A stretch of DNA of 64,000 nt, taken from Azonexus hydrophilus (GTDB taxonomy: Bacteria > Pseudomonadota > Gammaproteobacteria > Burkholderiales > Rhodocyclaceae). Shown piece after piece: positions 48,171-56,457 of the stretch. Position numbers and translations under genes: made by a program. The stretch covers positions 124,001 through 188,000 of the forward strand of contig NZ_CAJHOB010000004.1 of the NCBI RefSeq assembly GCF_905120355.1, given 5' to 3'. Each line of letters begins with the position of its first letter. Position 1 is the first letter of the stretch. The notes beneath the pieces were generated by a model, which saw only the letters and a program-made list of their open reading frames with translations, was not told the origin of the DNA and did not search any database.

Positions 48171-48464
48171 ATGGCCGAGAGAAAATCGAACTATTTCGTT
48201 GTGCTGCAAGGGTTTCCGCGTTTCTCTCCAAGATTCAACACCTTCAAGTTCGCCCACGCCTATGCTCGCGGCGAAGGCATGAAGCACTACGTTGAAATGG
48301 TTCAGGAACCGGAATTCGCCGCTCGCGAACAGGGCTACACCTTCGTGTCGCACCAGCAGGAAGTCGGTACCGGTTACTTTGACGAAGTCACCACCGTCAT
48401 CCAGGGCGGTTCCTCCTCCGTGAAGGCCCTGACCGGCTCGACCGAAGAAGAGCAGTTCCACTAA
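48171..48464 (+). pseudogene. aceA 3' remnant fused to a short leader
   Basis: An open frame of 97 codons. The last 76 codons equal the C-terminal end of isocitrate lyase; the first 21 or so (starting MAERKSNYFVVLQGF) come from element DNA and are in frame. AAGG lies upstream. It lacks the catalytic part of the enzyme, so it is best read as the displaced aceA end after integration. Confidence 0.8.
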
Positions 48465-48465
48465 G
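48236..48465. repeat. Right direct repeat (attR side): displaced aceA 3' end
   Basis: Second copy of the 230-bp repeat at 37005-37234, offset by 11,231 bp. Beyond it host sequence resumes with the probable original aceA terminator at 48503. Confidence 0.95.
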
Positions 48466-48502
48466 ATGCTTTAAGCGTACCGCACGGCAGTGTGGCAACA
48501 AG

Positions 48503-48531
48503 GACCGCCCCGATTGGGGCGGTTTTTTTTA
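48503..48531 (+). terminator. Probable original terminator of aceA
   Basis: ACCGCCCC / GGGGCGGT stem and eight T, 38 bp after the displaced aceA stop. Confidence 0.85.
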
Positions 48532-48558
48532 TTCGGTGCCGAAGGCCTGAGGTGCAGA

Positions 48559-48586
48559 TAAAAAACCGGCCCTCGCAAGGGCCGGC
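48559..48586 (-). terminator. Terminator of the fumarase gene
   Basis: On the minus strand CCGGCCCT / AGGGCCGG, 4-nt loop, then T6. Confidence 0.85.
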
Positions 48587-48609
48587 TGTCTGTGACGCGA
48601 GAGTACGGC

Positions 48610-50142
48610 TTAGGATTTGACCGGGATCTTGCCGATTTTGATCTGCCATTCCTGCGGACCGGTTTCATGCACACTGGTGCCGGCCGAATCGACAGCGACG
48701 GTGACCGGCATATCCTGGACGTCGAACTCGTAGATGGCTTCCATGCCAAGGTCGGCGAAACCGACGACCTTGGCCGTCTTGATCGCCTTGGCGACCAGGT
48801 AGGCAGCGCCGCCGACAGCCATCAGGTAGGCCGACTTGTTGTCCTTGATCGCCTCGATGGCGACCGGACCGCGCTCGGACTTGCCGATCATCGAGATCAG
48901 GCCGGTCTGCTCCAGCATCATGCGGGTGAACTTGTCCATGCGCGTGGCGGTGGTCGGGCCGGCCGGCCCGACGACTTCATCGCGTACCGGATCAACCGGG
49001 CCGACATAGTAGATGACGCGGTTGGTGAAATCGACCGGCAGTTTCTCGCCCTTGGCCAACATGTCGGCGATGCGCTTATGCGCTGCATCGCGGCCGGTGA
49101 GCAGCTTGCCGTTGAGGAGCAGCTTCTGGCCAGGCTTCCAGGCGGCGACTTCTTCCTTGGTCAGGGTATCGAGGTTGACGCGGGTTGCCGATTTGAGGTC
49201 CGGCGTCCAAGTCACTGCCGGCCAGTCTTCCAGCTTCGGCGGTTCAAGCTTGGCCGGGCCGGAGCCGTCGAGGTGGAAATGGCAGTGGCGGGTGGCGGCG
49301 CAGTTCGGAATCATCGCCACCGGCAGCGAGGCGGCGTGTGTCGGATAGTCCATGATCTTGACGTCGAGCACGGTGGTCAGGCCGCCAAGGCCCTGGGCGC
49401 CGATGCCAAGCGCGTTGACCTTCTCGTAAAGTTCGAGGCGCAGCTGTTCGACGCGTGAAAGTTCCGCGCCCGACTTCTGCTTGGCGATCAGATCCTGGAT
49501 GTCGACCGGCGCCATCAGCGATTCCTTGGCCAGCAGCATGGCCTTTTCCGGAGTGCCGCCGATGCCGATACCGAGAATGCCCGGTGGACACCAGCCCGCA
49601 CCCATGGTGGGCACTGTCTTCAGAACCCAGTCGACGATCGAGTCGGACGGGTTCAGTGCGTAAAATTTGGACTTATTCTCCGAGCCGCCGCCCTTGGCCG
49701 CGCAGATCACTTCGACGTGGTCGCCTTCAACCAGTTCGAAATGGACCACTGCCGGGGTATTGTCCTTCGAGTTCTTGCGGGCGCCGGCTGGATCGAGCAG
49801 AACCGAGGCGCGCAGGGGGTTGTCCGGGTTGGTGTAGGCGCGGCGCACGCCTTCATTGATCATTTCCTGCACGCTCATCGTGGCGTCCGGCCAGGTGACC
49901 TGCATGCCCACCTTGATGAAGACGACGCCGATGCCGGTGTCCTGGCAAATCGGGCGATGGCCTTCGGCGGCCATACGTGAATTGGTCAGGATTTGTGCGA
50001 TGGCATCCTTGGCTGCCGGTGATTCCTCGCGCTCGTAGGCTTCGCCGAGGGCTTTGATGTAATCGAGCGGGTGGTAGTAGCTGATGTACTGGAAGGAATC
50101 GGCGATCGACTGGATCAGGTCTTCCTGCTTGATGGCGGTCAT
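48610..50142 (-). CDS. fumA: Fumarate hydratase, class I
   Basis: A 510-residue oxygen-sensitive [4Fe-4S] fumarase. The three cluster Cys are plausibly in GHRPICQDTGIGVV, GAGWCPPGILGIGIGG and MIPNCAATRHCHF. The C-terminal beta domain has GRDAAHKRIADML and VVGPAGPTTATRMDKF. ATG 50142 follows GGAGACC; the longer frame to 50265 is not homologous. It converts fumarate to malate and is convergent with aceA. Confidence 0.95.
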   Translation of the reverse strand: MTAIKQEDLIQSIADSFQYISYYHPLDYIKALGEAYEREESPAAKDAIAQILTNSRMAAEGHRPICQDTGIGVVFIKVGMQVTWPDATMSVQEMINEGVRRAYTNPDNPLRASVLLDPAGARKNSKDNTPAVVHFELVEGDHVEVICAAKGGGSENKSKFYALNPSDSIVDWVLKTVPTMGAGWCPPGILGIGIGGTPEKAMLLAKESLMAPVDIQDLIAKQKSGAELSRVEQLRLELYEKVNALGIGAQGLGGLTTVLDVKIMDYPTHAASLPVAMIPNCAATRHCHFHLDGSGPAKLEPPKLEDWPAVTWTPDLKSATRVNLDTLTKEEVAAWKPGQKLLLNGKLLTGRDAAHKRIADMLAKGEKLPVDFTNRVIYYVGPVDPVRDEVVGPAGPTTATRMDKFTRMMLEQTGLISMIGKSERGPVAIEAIKDNKSAYLMAVGGAAYLVAKAIKTAKVVGFADLGMEAIYEFDVQDMPVTVAVDSAGTSVHETGPQEWQIKIGKIPVKS

Positions 50143-50156
50143 AAAGGGTCTCCGTT

Positions 50157-50690
50157 TTAGTGGTCGTGCTGGTGCTGCAAAATGAGGGTCTGGGTCATGA
50201 TCTTGTCCACCCAGGCCATGGCTAGTGCCGAGAAGATGAATACGAGATGGATGATCACCTGCCATTGCAGGGTGTGCTCAGGCAGGTTGCCGGCATTGAT
50301 GAAATTTTTCAGGAGATGGATCGACGAGATGCCGATGATCGCCGTCGATAGCTTGATCTTGAGGACGCCGGCATTGACGTGGTTGAGCCATTCGGGTTGG
50401 TCGGGGTGCTCGTCCAGATGCAGGCGTGAGACGAAGGTTTCATAACCGCCGACGATGACCATGATGAGCAGGTTGGCGATCATCACGATGTCGATCAGGC
50501 CAAGTACGACGAGCACGACGTCTGCTTCGCTCAGTGGTGTGTCAGCAAAGAAGCCATGTGCAAGATGACCTAGTTCGACCATGAACTGCCAGACGAAGAA
50601 AGCCTGGGCAAGGACCAGTCCGAAGTAGAGCGGAGCTTGCAGCCAGCGGCTGGCAAAGAGGAAGGAGGGCAGCAGTTTGGTTGGTTGCAT
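50157..50690 (-). CDS. UPF0114 (YqhA-like) inner-membrane protein
   Basis: 177 residues with about four membrane helices (PLYFGLVLAQAFFVWQF; VVLVVLGLIDIVMIANLLIM; LSTAIIGISSIHLLKNF; IIHLVFIFSALAMAWVD) and the family strand VGGYETFVSRL. A His-rich end (LQHQHDH). Function unknown. It starts upstream of fumarase on the same strand, 14 bp apart, so the two are probably cotranscribed. Confidence 0.85.
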   Translation of the reverse strand: MQPTKLLPSFLFASRWLQAPLYFGLVLAQAFFVWQFMVELGHLAHGFFADTPLSEADVVLVVLGLIDIVMIANLLIMVIVGGYETFVSRLHLDEHPDQPEWLNHVNAGVLKIKLSTAIIGISSIHLLKNFINAGNLPEHTLQWQVIIHLVFIFSALAMAWVDKIMTQTLILQHQHDH

Positions 50691-50804
50691 GCGGAGTTGT
50701 AGGTGGATGAAATGAATTCTCGGGAAGGATCGTCGCAGGCTATGAAAAATGGGCTGCTACGGGCCGAAAGGGGCGGCAAGTTTAGCATGGGCGGAGCGGG
50801 CTGT

Positions 50805-50833
50805 TTGCAGGTGCTGCAATGCTGCGCCGCAGC
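50805..50833. promoter_or_regulatory. Two adjacent dyads upstream of acsA
   Basis: TTGCAG-GTG-CTGCAA (50805-50819) and GCTGCG-C-CGCAGC (50821-50833). Candidate operators in the 332-bp acsA upstream region; the regulator is unknown. The rest of the region holds no gene that I can support. Confidence 0.45.
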
Positions 50834-50955
50834 GTGATTTCGTAAGGGCTTTGTAAGATTATCATCGTGTAATGAACTCCGTCGCCGGCCTGGGAGGATG
50901 TCAGGCTTCTGGTGTATGCGGTTTGGTTATGCTTGTTCATCGCTTATCAATTACA

Positions 50956-50983
50956 GCCGGGTTCGCCCGGTTCGATTTTTTTT
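50956..50983 (+). terminator. Terminator-like hairpin in the acsA leader
   Basis: CCGGG-TTCG-CCCGG followed by TTCGA and T8, 40 bp before the acsA ATG. It could attenuate acsA or stop upstream transcription. Confidence 0.5.
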
Positions 50984-51022
50984 GTTTCAACACACGTGCG
51001 AAGTACCGCAGAGGAGAAAAAT

Positions 51023-52987
51023 ATGTCGAATGAATCCGTGCAGTTCTACTATCCGTCCGAAGAGATCGTGAAGAACGCAGCGGTTTCCGGGATGGACGCC
51101 TACAAGGCGCTGTGCGCGGAAGCGGAAGCCGATTACGAAGGGTACTGGGCCAAGCGCGCCCGTGAGCTGATCAGCTGGAAAGAGCCGTTTACCCAGGTGC
51201 TGGACGAATCGAACGCACCGTTCTACAAGTGGTTTGCCGATGGCAAGCTGAACGTTTCCTACAACTGCCTGGATCGTCAGGTCGAGGCCGGCAAGGGCGA
51301 CAAGGTTGCCATCATTTTCGAAGCCGATAATGGCGATGTCACCAAGGTCACCTACAAGGAACTGCTGGTCAAGGTCTGCAAAATGGCCAACCTGCTCAAG
51401 AGCAAGGGGGTCAAGAAAGGCGACCGCGTCGTCATCTACCTGCCGATGACGGTGGAAGGCATTGTTGCGATGCAGGCCTGCGCTCGTATCGGCGCGACGC
51501 ACTCGGTGGTGTTTGGTGGTTTCTCGTCGCAATCCCTGCGCGACCGTATTAACGACGCTGGTGCTGTCATGCTGATTACTGCCGACGGCCAGTTCCGTGG
51601 CGGCAAGTCCATCCCGCTCAAGCCCATCGCAGACGAAGCCTTCGCGCTGGGGGGATGCGAGTCGGCCAAGAACGTCATCGTCTTCAAACGTACCGGCGCA
51701 GAAATCAACATGGTGGCCGGGCGTGATTCGTGGCTGCACGAAGGGCTGGAAGGCCAACCGGAAACCTGCGATCCGGAATGGGTTGAGGCCGAGCATCCGC
51801 TGTTCCTGCTCTACACCTCCGGTTCCACCGGCAAGCCGAAGGGGGTGCAACACTCCACCGGCGGTTATCTGCTGCACGCCATCATGACGATGAAGTACAC
51901 CTTCGATATCAAGGACAGCGACACCTTCTGGTGTACCGCCGATATCGGCTGGGTGACCGGTCACACCTACATCACCTATGGCCCGCTGGCCTGCGGTGCG
52001 ACCGAAATCGTCTTTGAAGGCGTACCGACCTATCCCAACGCCGGGCGCTTCTGGAAAATGGTGCAGGACCACAAGGCCACCATCTTCTACACCGCGCCAA
52101 CGGCCATCCGTTCGCTGATCAAGGCTTCCGAAGCCGATGCCGCCGTGCATCCGAAGAGCTTCAACCTGTCTTCCCTGCGCATCCTCGGTTCGGTGGGCGA
52201 GCCGATCAATCCGGCGGCATGGACCTGGTACTACGAAAACGTCGGCGGATCGCGTTGCCCCATCGTCGATACCTTCTGGCAAACCGAAACCGGTGGCCAC
52301 ATGATCACCCCGCTGCCGGGGGCCACGCCGATGGTGCCGGGTTCCTGCACCCTGCCGTTCCCGGGTATCCAGTTCGCCGTGGTCGATGAGACCGGTGCCG
52401 AACTGCCGTGGGGTCAGGGCGGTATCCTGGTGTGCAAGAAGCCGTGGCCGTCGATGATCCGTACCATCTGGAACGACGACGAGCGCTTCGTGAAGTCCTA
52501 CTTCCCGGCCGATTTCCAGGGCAAGCTCTATCTGGCAGGTGACGGCGCCATCCGTGACAAGGATACCGGCTACTTCACCATCACCGGCCGTATCGACGAC
52601 GTGCTGAACGTTTCCGGTCACCGCATGGGCACCATGGAAATCGAATCGGCGCTGGTTGCTAACCCGCTCGTTGCCGAAGCTGCCGTCGTTGGTCGCCCGG
52701 ACGACCTGACCGGTGAAGCCATTGTCGCCTTCGTCGTGCTCAAGGGCCAGCGCCCGACCGATCCGGAAGCGACCAAGAAATTGGTCAAGGAATTGCAGGA
52801 TTGGGTGGGCAAGGAGATCGGGCCGATCGCCAAGCCGAAGGACATCCGCTTCGGTGACAACCTGCCGAAGACCCGTTCCGGCAAGATCATGCGCCGTCTG
52901 TTGCGTGGCCTGGCCAAGGGTGAAGAGCTGACGCAGGACACCTCGACGCTGGAAAATCCGGCCATCCTGGAGCAACTGCGCGGCTAA
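51023..52987 (+). CDS. acsA: Acetyl-CoA synthetase
   Basis: A 654-residue AMP-forming enzyme activating acetate. AMP-binding core [58 protein letters not shown], and the C-terminal catalytic and acetylatable Lys in [21 protein letters not shown] precedes ATG 51023; the longer frame to 50912 crosses the leader hairpin and is not homologous. Confidence 0.97.
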   Translation: MSNESVQFYYPSEEIVKNAAVSGMDAYKALCAEAEADYEGYWAKRARELISWKEPFTQVLDESNAPFYKWFADGKLNVSYNCLDRQVEAGKGDKVAIIFEADNGDVTKVTYKELLVKVCKMANLLKSKGVKKGDRVVIYLPMTVEGIVAMQACARIGATHSVVFGGFSSQSLRDRINDAGAVMLITADGQFRGGKSIPLKPIADEAFALGGCESAKNVIVFKRTGAEINMVAGRDSWLHEGLEGQPETCDPEWVEAEHPLFLLYTSGSTGKPKGVQHSTGGYLLHAIMTMKYTFDIKDSDTFWCTADIGWVTGHTYITYGPLACGATEIVFEGVPTYPNAGRFWKMVQDHKATIFYTAPTAIRSLIKASEADAAVHPKSFNLSSLRILGSVGEPINPAAWTWYYENVGGSRCPIVDTFWQTETGGHMITPLPGATPMVPGSCTLPFPGIQFAVVDETGAELPWGQGGILVCKKPWPSMIRTIWNDDERFVKSYFPADFQGKLYLAGDGAIRDKDTGYFTITGRIDDVLNVSGHRMGTMEIESALVANPLVAEAAVVGRPDDLTGEAIVAFVVLKGQRPTDPEATKKLVKELQDWVGKEIGPIAKPKDIRFGDNLPKTRSGKIMRRLLRGLAKGEELTQDTSTLENPAILEQLRG

Positions 52988-53060
52988 GCATAACCAGGGC
53001 GAGAGGAGACGAGGAACCGCCGATGTAGCGGTTCCATGTGGTCTGACGGACTGCAAGCCC

Positions 53061-53097
53061 AAATGGCTGGTGCGCTTGGCGTACCAGCCATTTTTTT
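53061..53097 (+). terminator. Terminator of acsA
   Basis: AAATGGCTGGT / ACCAGCCATTT stem, 11-nt loop, then a T-run; it ends just before the next ribosome-binding site. Confidence 0.8.
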
Positions 53098-53110
53098 CAG
53101 GAGGAGTGTG

Positions 53111-53305
53111 ATGCGACGCACCAGCCTGACACGCCAGCGCCTGACGGCACTGAGCCTGTTTGCTGCCACGCTGCTGACTTATCCGCTGCTGGGCCTGGCG
53201 CAGGGCTCACTGGCCGGCTGGCCGGTGGTGGTTGTGTACCTGTTCGGGGTCTGGGCCGGGGTCATTGTTCTGGCGGCGTTGATCGCTGAAAGCCGGGGGC
53301 GCTGA
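53111..53305 (+). CDS. Small membrane protein preceding the kinase
   Basis: 64 residues, two hydrophobic helices (ALSLFAATLLTYPLLGLA; WPVVVVYLFGVWAGVIVLAA), basic start. GGAGGAG lies 8 bp upstream. Its stop overlaps the kinase ATG by one base. It resembles the small partners of SSS transporters in position and topology; function inferred only. Confidence 0.7.
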   Translation: MRRTSLTRQRLTALSLFAATLLTYPLLGLAQGSLAGWPVVVVYLFGVWAGVIVLAALIAESRGR

Positions 53306-56019
53306 TGCTTTCCGGCTGGCTGGTGACTTTCCTGGCAGTGCTCTACCTGGGGACTTTGTTTGCCATCGCGCGCTACGGTGATGCGCGGGCGGATGCTGGC
53401 CGGTCGATCATTTCAGCCAATGTGTATGCCTTGTCGCTGGCCGTCTTCTGCACCTCCTGGACCTTTTTTGGCAGTGTCGGCCGGGCCACCTCGGGCGGGC
53501 TGTCCTTCCTGACCATCTATCTCGGCCCGACCCTGATGCTTCTGTGTGTTGGCGTTCTGGTCAAGATGCTGCGCATCGCCAAGGCGCAGCGCATCACCAG
53601 CATTGCCGATTTCATCGCTGCCCGCTATGGCAAGAGTGCCTTGTTGGCCGGCCTGGTGACGGTGATCGCGGTCATCGGTGTGGTGCCCTACATCGCCTTG
53701 CAGTTGAAAGCGGTGGCGGCCAGTCTCGAAGTTCTGGTCGATCAGCCTGGTCAGGGGGTGCGTCTGGCGGGCATCGATTCCACCTTGCTGGTCGCCGCAG
53801 TGCTTGCTGCCTTCACCATCCTGTTTGGTACCCGGCACCTTGATGCCACCGAGCGTCACGAAGGCATGGTGGCTGCGGTGGCTTTCGAGTCGTTGGTCAA
53901 ACTGCTGGCTTTCCTGGCGGTGGGCCTGTTTGTGACCTACGGCATGTACGACGGTTTTAGCGATATTTTCACGCGGGCGGCAGCTCACCCGCAGTTGCGC
54001 TCGCTGCTGGCGCCTGATACGCCGCAAGCCAGTACCTGGGTGGCGATGATCGTGCTGTCGGCATTTGCCATCATTTTTCTGCCGCGCCAGTTTCAGGTGC
54101 TGGTGGTGGAAAATGTGGATGAATCGCACCTGAAACGGGCGCTCTGGCTGTTTCCGCTGTATCTGCTGCTGATCAATATTTTCGTGCTGCCGGTGGCGCT
54201 GGGGGGACTGCTGCATTTTGGCAGCGCGGTGAATCCTGATGTCTTCGTGCTGACCCTGCCGCTGGCTGAAAATGCGAAGGCGCTGGCGTTGTTCGTATTC
54301 ATCGGCGGTCTGTCAGCAGCCACCGGTATGGTGATTGTCGAAACCATCGCGCTATCCACCATGATCTGCAATGACCTGGTGATGCCTATCCTGCTGCGTT
54401 CTCATTGGCTGCAACACGAGCGGCATCCGGATCTCTCCGGCGTGCTGATCGGCATTCGGCGCCTGGCCATCGTGCTGGTTCTGCTGCTGGGTTATGTCTA
54501 TTTCAAGGCGGCAGGCGAGGCGCATGCGCTGGTCGGGATCGGTCTGATTTCCTTCGCGGCGGTGGCGCAATTTGCGCCGGCCTTGTTTGGCGGCATGTAC
54601 TGGAAGCAGGGGACGCGCGCCGGCGCCCTGGCCGGCTTGCTGGCAGGATTCTCGGTCTGGCTATATACATTGCTCCTGCCGGCCTTCGCCAAATCCGGCT
54701 GGATTGACGATCATTTTCTGACCGCTGGCCTGTTTGGCTTCGAGCTGTTGCGGGCGCAGGCCATGCTCGGTTTGACCGGCCTTGATGAGATTTCGCACTG
54801 CCTGTGGTGGAGTTTGCTGGCGAACGGTCTGGCCTATGTGCTGGTGTCGCTGCTGACCCGGGCCGATGCCATGGAAGCGCGGCAGGCCGAAGCCTTTGTC
54901 GATGTGTTCCGCCACAGCTGGCAGCTGCCGGATAGCCGCCCCTGGCGAGGGAATGCTTCACTCTCCGAAGTGGCCAGGTTGCTGGAGCGATTTCTCGGAC
55001 CGCAACGCGCCAGTGCGCAGTTGCGCCTGTATGCGCAGAGTCGTGGTGTATCCGATTGGCTTGATCTGCCGGCGGATGCGCAGTGTGTTGCCTTTGCCGA
55101 AAATGAACTGGCGGGCGCCATCGGCTCGGCCAGCGCACGCGCCATGGTGGCGAGCGTGGTGCGGGAGGAGGATCTGGGGCTGGAGGAGGTGTTCGAGATT
55201 CTTGATGAAGCCAGCCAGATTCGTGCCTACAGCCGTGAACTGGAGGACAAGCAGCGGGCGCTGGAAGCGGCAACCAGCGACTTGCGTGCTGCGAATGAAC
55301 GCCTGCGCGAGTTGGATCGGATGAAAGACGATTTCATCTCCACCGTGACGCACGAATTACGCACACCACTGACTTCCATCCGCGCCCTGTCGGAAATGCT
55401 GCACGAAGATCCGGAACTGGAACCGGCTCAGCGTACCCGTTTCCTGGCCATCATCGTCAGCGAAACCGAACGTCTGACCCGGCTCATCAACCAGGTGCTG
55501 GACATGGCCAAACTCGAATCGGGACGGGCGGAGTGGGTGACTGGGGTGGTGCAGGTGGATGCCGTCGTTGCTGAAAGCGTGGCAGCGCTGGAACCCTTGT
55601 TCCGCGACAAGGACGTGCGGCTGACACCGGATATTGCTGCCGCTGTGCCGCCGGTGCTGGCTGATCGGGATCGCCTGATGCAGGTGGTGGTGAATCTGTT
55701 GTCGAATGCGGTCAAGTTTGTGCCCGCCACGACGGGCGCAGTCAGCGTCAGTGTGAGCGTTGCTGATGGCATGGTGCGGGTCGCGGTGGCAGACAATGGC
55801 CCGGGGCTGACAGAGGAAGAGTGCCGCAGCGTTTTCGAGAAATTCCGCCAGGGCGGCAACACCCTGACGAACAAGCCGCAAGGTACCGGTCTGGGCCTGC
55901 CGATCAGCCGGCAGATCGTCGAACACTTTGGTGGTAAGCTTTCGGTCGAAAGTGCGCCGGGGGCTGGTGCCACCTTCATTTTCACGATTCCAGCACAGGG
56001 ATCGGATGCACAACGATAG
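53305..56019 (+). CDS. SLC5-type symporter/STAC/histidine kinase fusion
   Basis: A 904-residue protein. Residues 1 to about 520 form a sodium:solute symporter-like domain (YALSLAVFCTSWTFFGSVGR; ITSIADFIAARYGKSALLAG). About 550-640 fits the STAC linker (SEVARLLERFLGPQRASAQL; LEEVFEILDEASQIRAYSRE). A coiled coil leads to the H-box FISTVTHELRTPLTSIRALS near 683, then an ATPase domain with LLSNAVKFVPA, VADNGPGLTEEE and GTGLGLPISRQIVEHFGG. It is CbrA/CrbS-like and is expected to couple solute, probably acetate, to phosphorylation. The next gene encodes its probable receiver. Confidence 0.92.
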   Translation: MLSGWLVTFLAVLYLGTLFAIARYGDARADAGRSIISANVYALSLAVFCTSWTFFGSVGRATSGGLSFLTIYLGPTLMLLCVGVLVKMLRIAKAQRITSIADFIAARYGKSALLAGLVTVIAVIGVVPYIALQLKAVAASLEVLVDQPGQGVRLAGIDSTLLVAAVLAAFTILFGTRHLDATERHEGMVAAVAFESLVKLLAFLAVGLFVTYGMYDGFSDIFTRAAAHPQLRSLLAPDTPQASTWVAMIVLSAFAIIFLPRQFQVLVVENVDESHLKRALWLFPLYLLLINIFVLPVALGGLLHFGSAVNPDVFVLTLPLAENAKALALFVFIGGLSAATGMVIVETIALSTMICNDLVMPILLRSHWLQHERHPDLSGVLIGIRRLAIVLVLLLGYVYFKAAGEAHALVGIGLISFAAVAQFAPALFGGMYWKQGTRAGALAGLLAGFSVWLYTLLLPAFAKSGWIDDHFLTAGLFGFELLRAQAMLGLTGLDEISHCLWWSLLANGLAYVLVSLLTRADAMEARQAEAFVDVFRHSWQLPDSRPWRGNASLSEVARLLERFLGPQRASAQLRLYAQSRGVSDWLDLPADAQCVAFAENELAGAIGSASARAMVASVVREEDLGLEEVFEILDEASQIRAYSRELEDKQRALEAATSDLRAANERLRELDRMKDDFISTVTHELRTPLTSIRALSEMLHEDPELEPAQRTRFLAIIVSETERLTRLINQVLDMAKLESGRAEWVTGVVQVDAVVAESVAALEPLFRDKDVRLTPDIAAAVPPVLADRDRLMQVVVNLLSNAVKFVPATTGAVSVSVSVADGMVRVAVADNGPGLTEEECRSVFEKFRQGGNTLTNKPQGTGLGLPISRQIVEHFGGKLSVESAPGAGATFIFTIPAQGSDAQR

Positions 56020-56033
56020 GAGACTAAAAAAGA

Positions 56034-56402
56034 ATGTCAAAAAAAGTACTGATCGTCGATGACGAACCCAATATCGTCATTTCTCTGGAATTTCTCGTCA
56101 AGAAAGAAGGTTTTACGGTTGCCGTGGCTGCCGATGGCGAGGAGGCGCTGGCCAAGGTGGCCGAATTTTCGCCCGATCTGATTCTGCTTGATGTGATGAT
56201 GCCGAAAAAATCCGGCTTCGAGGTGTGCGAAGCCCTGCGTGCCGACCCTGCGCGCAGTGGCCTGAAAATCATCATGCTCACCGCCAAGGGGCGTGATACG
56301 GAAATGGCCAAGGGACTGGCTCTGGGAGCGGATGCCTACATGACCAAGCCATTCTCCACCAAGGATCTGATCGCCCGCATCCGCGAGGTGCTGGCGGCGT
56401 GA
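56034..56402 (+). CDS. Stand-alone response-regulator receiver
   Basis: 122 residues, CheY-like only. Acidic pocket VLIVDDEPN, phospho-acceptor Asp in LILLDVMMPKKSG, Thr in IIMLTAKGRD, Lys in YMTKPFSTKDL. No DNA-binding domain, unlike CrbR-type partners, so output must be through another protein. It lies 14 bp after the kinase. Confidence 0.93.
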   Translation: MSKKVLIVDDEPNIVISLEFLVKKEGFTVAVAADGEEALAKVAEFSPDLILLDVMMPKKSGFEVCEALRADPARSGLKIIMLTAKGRDTEMAKGLALGADAYMTKPFSTKDLIARIREVLAA

Positions 56403-56457
56403 GGTTTGTACTACGTACGCCGAATCCTTCCCCCTTTTTTTCTTTCCTGCAGAACCC

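Larger units (their letters stand above)
37235..48465. mobile_element. Integrated element at the aceA 3' end, about 11.2 kb
   Basis: Bounded by the 230-bp direct repeats and carrying a tyrosine integrase next to the right repeat. Cargo in order: coiled-coil membrane protein, XRE regulator, AT-rich membrane proteins and PDZ lipoprotein, several small proteins, ArdB/KlcA, a hypothetical, VapE-family ATPase and a small hypothetical. Codon use and base composition shift from GC-rich host genes to clearly AT-richer at 38.5-40.6 kb. No capsid, terminase, tail, relaxase or conjugation genes were seen, so it is a satellite-like or mobilisable integrated element, not a complete prophage. On either side lie aceA and fumarase, which would be convergent neighbours without it. 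Confidence 0.92.

Noticed and set aside
37234-48465. Complete prophage
   Set aside because: No capsid, portal, terminase, tail or lysis gene could be recognised.
50987-53062. 691-codon frame opposite acsA
   Set aside because: Shadow of acsA; composition typical of antisense frames and no motif.
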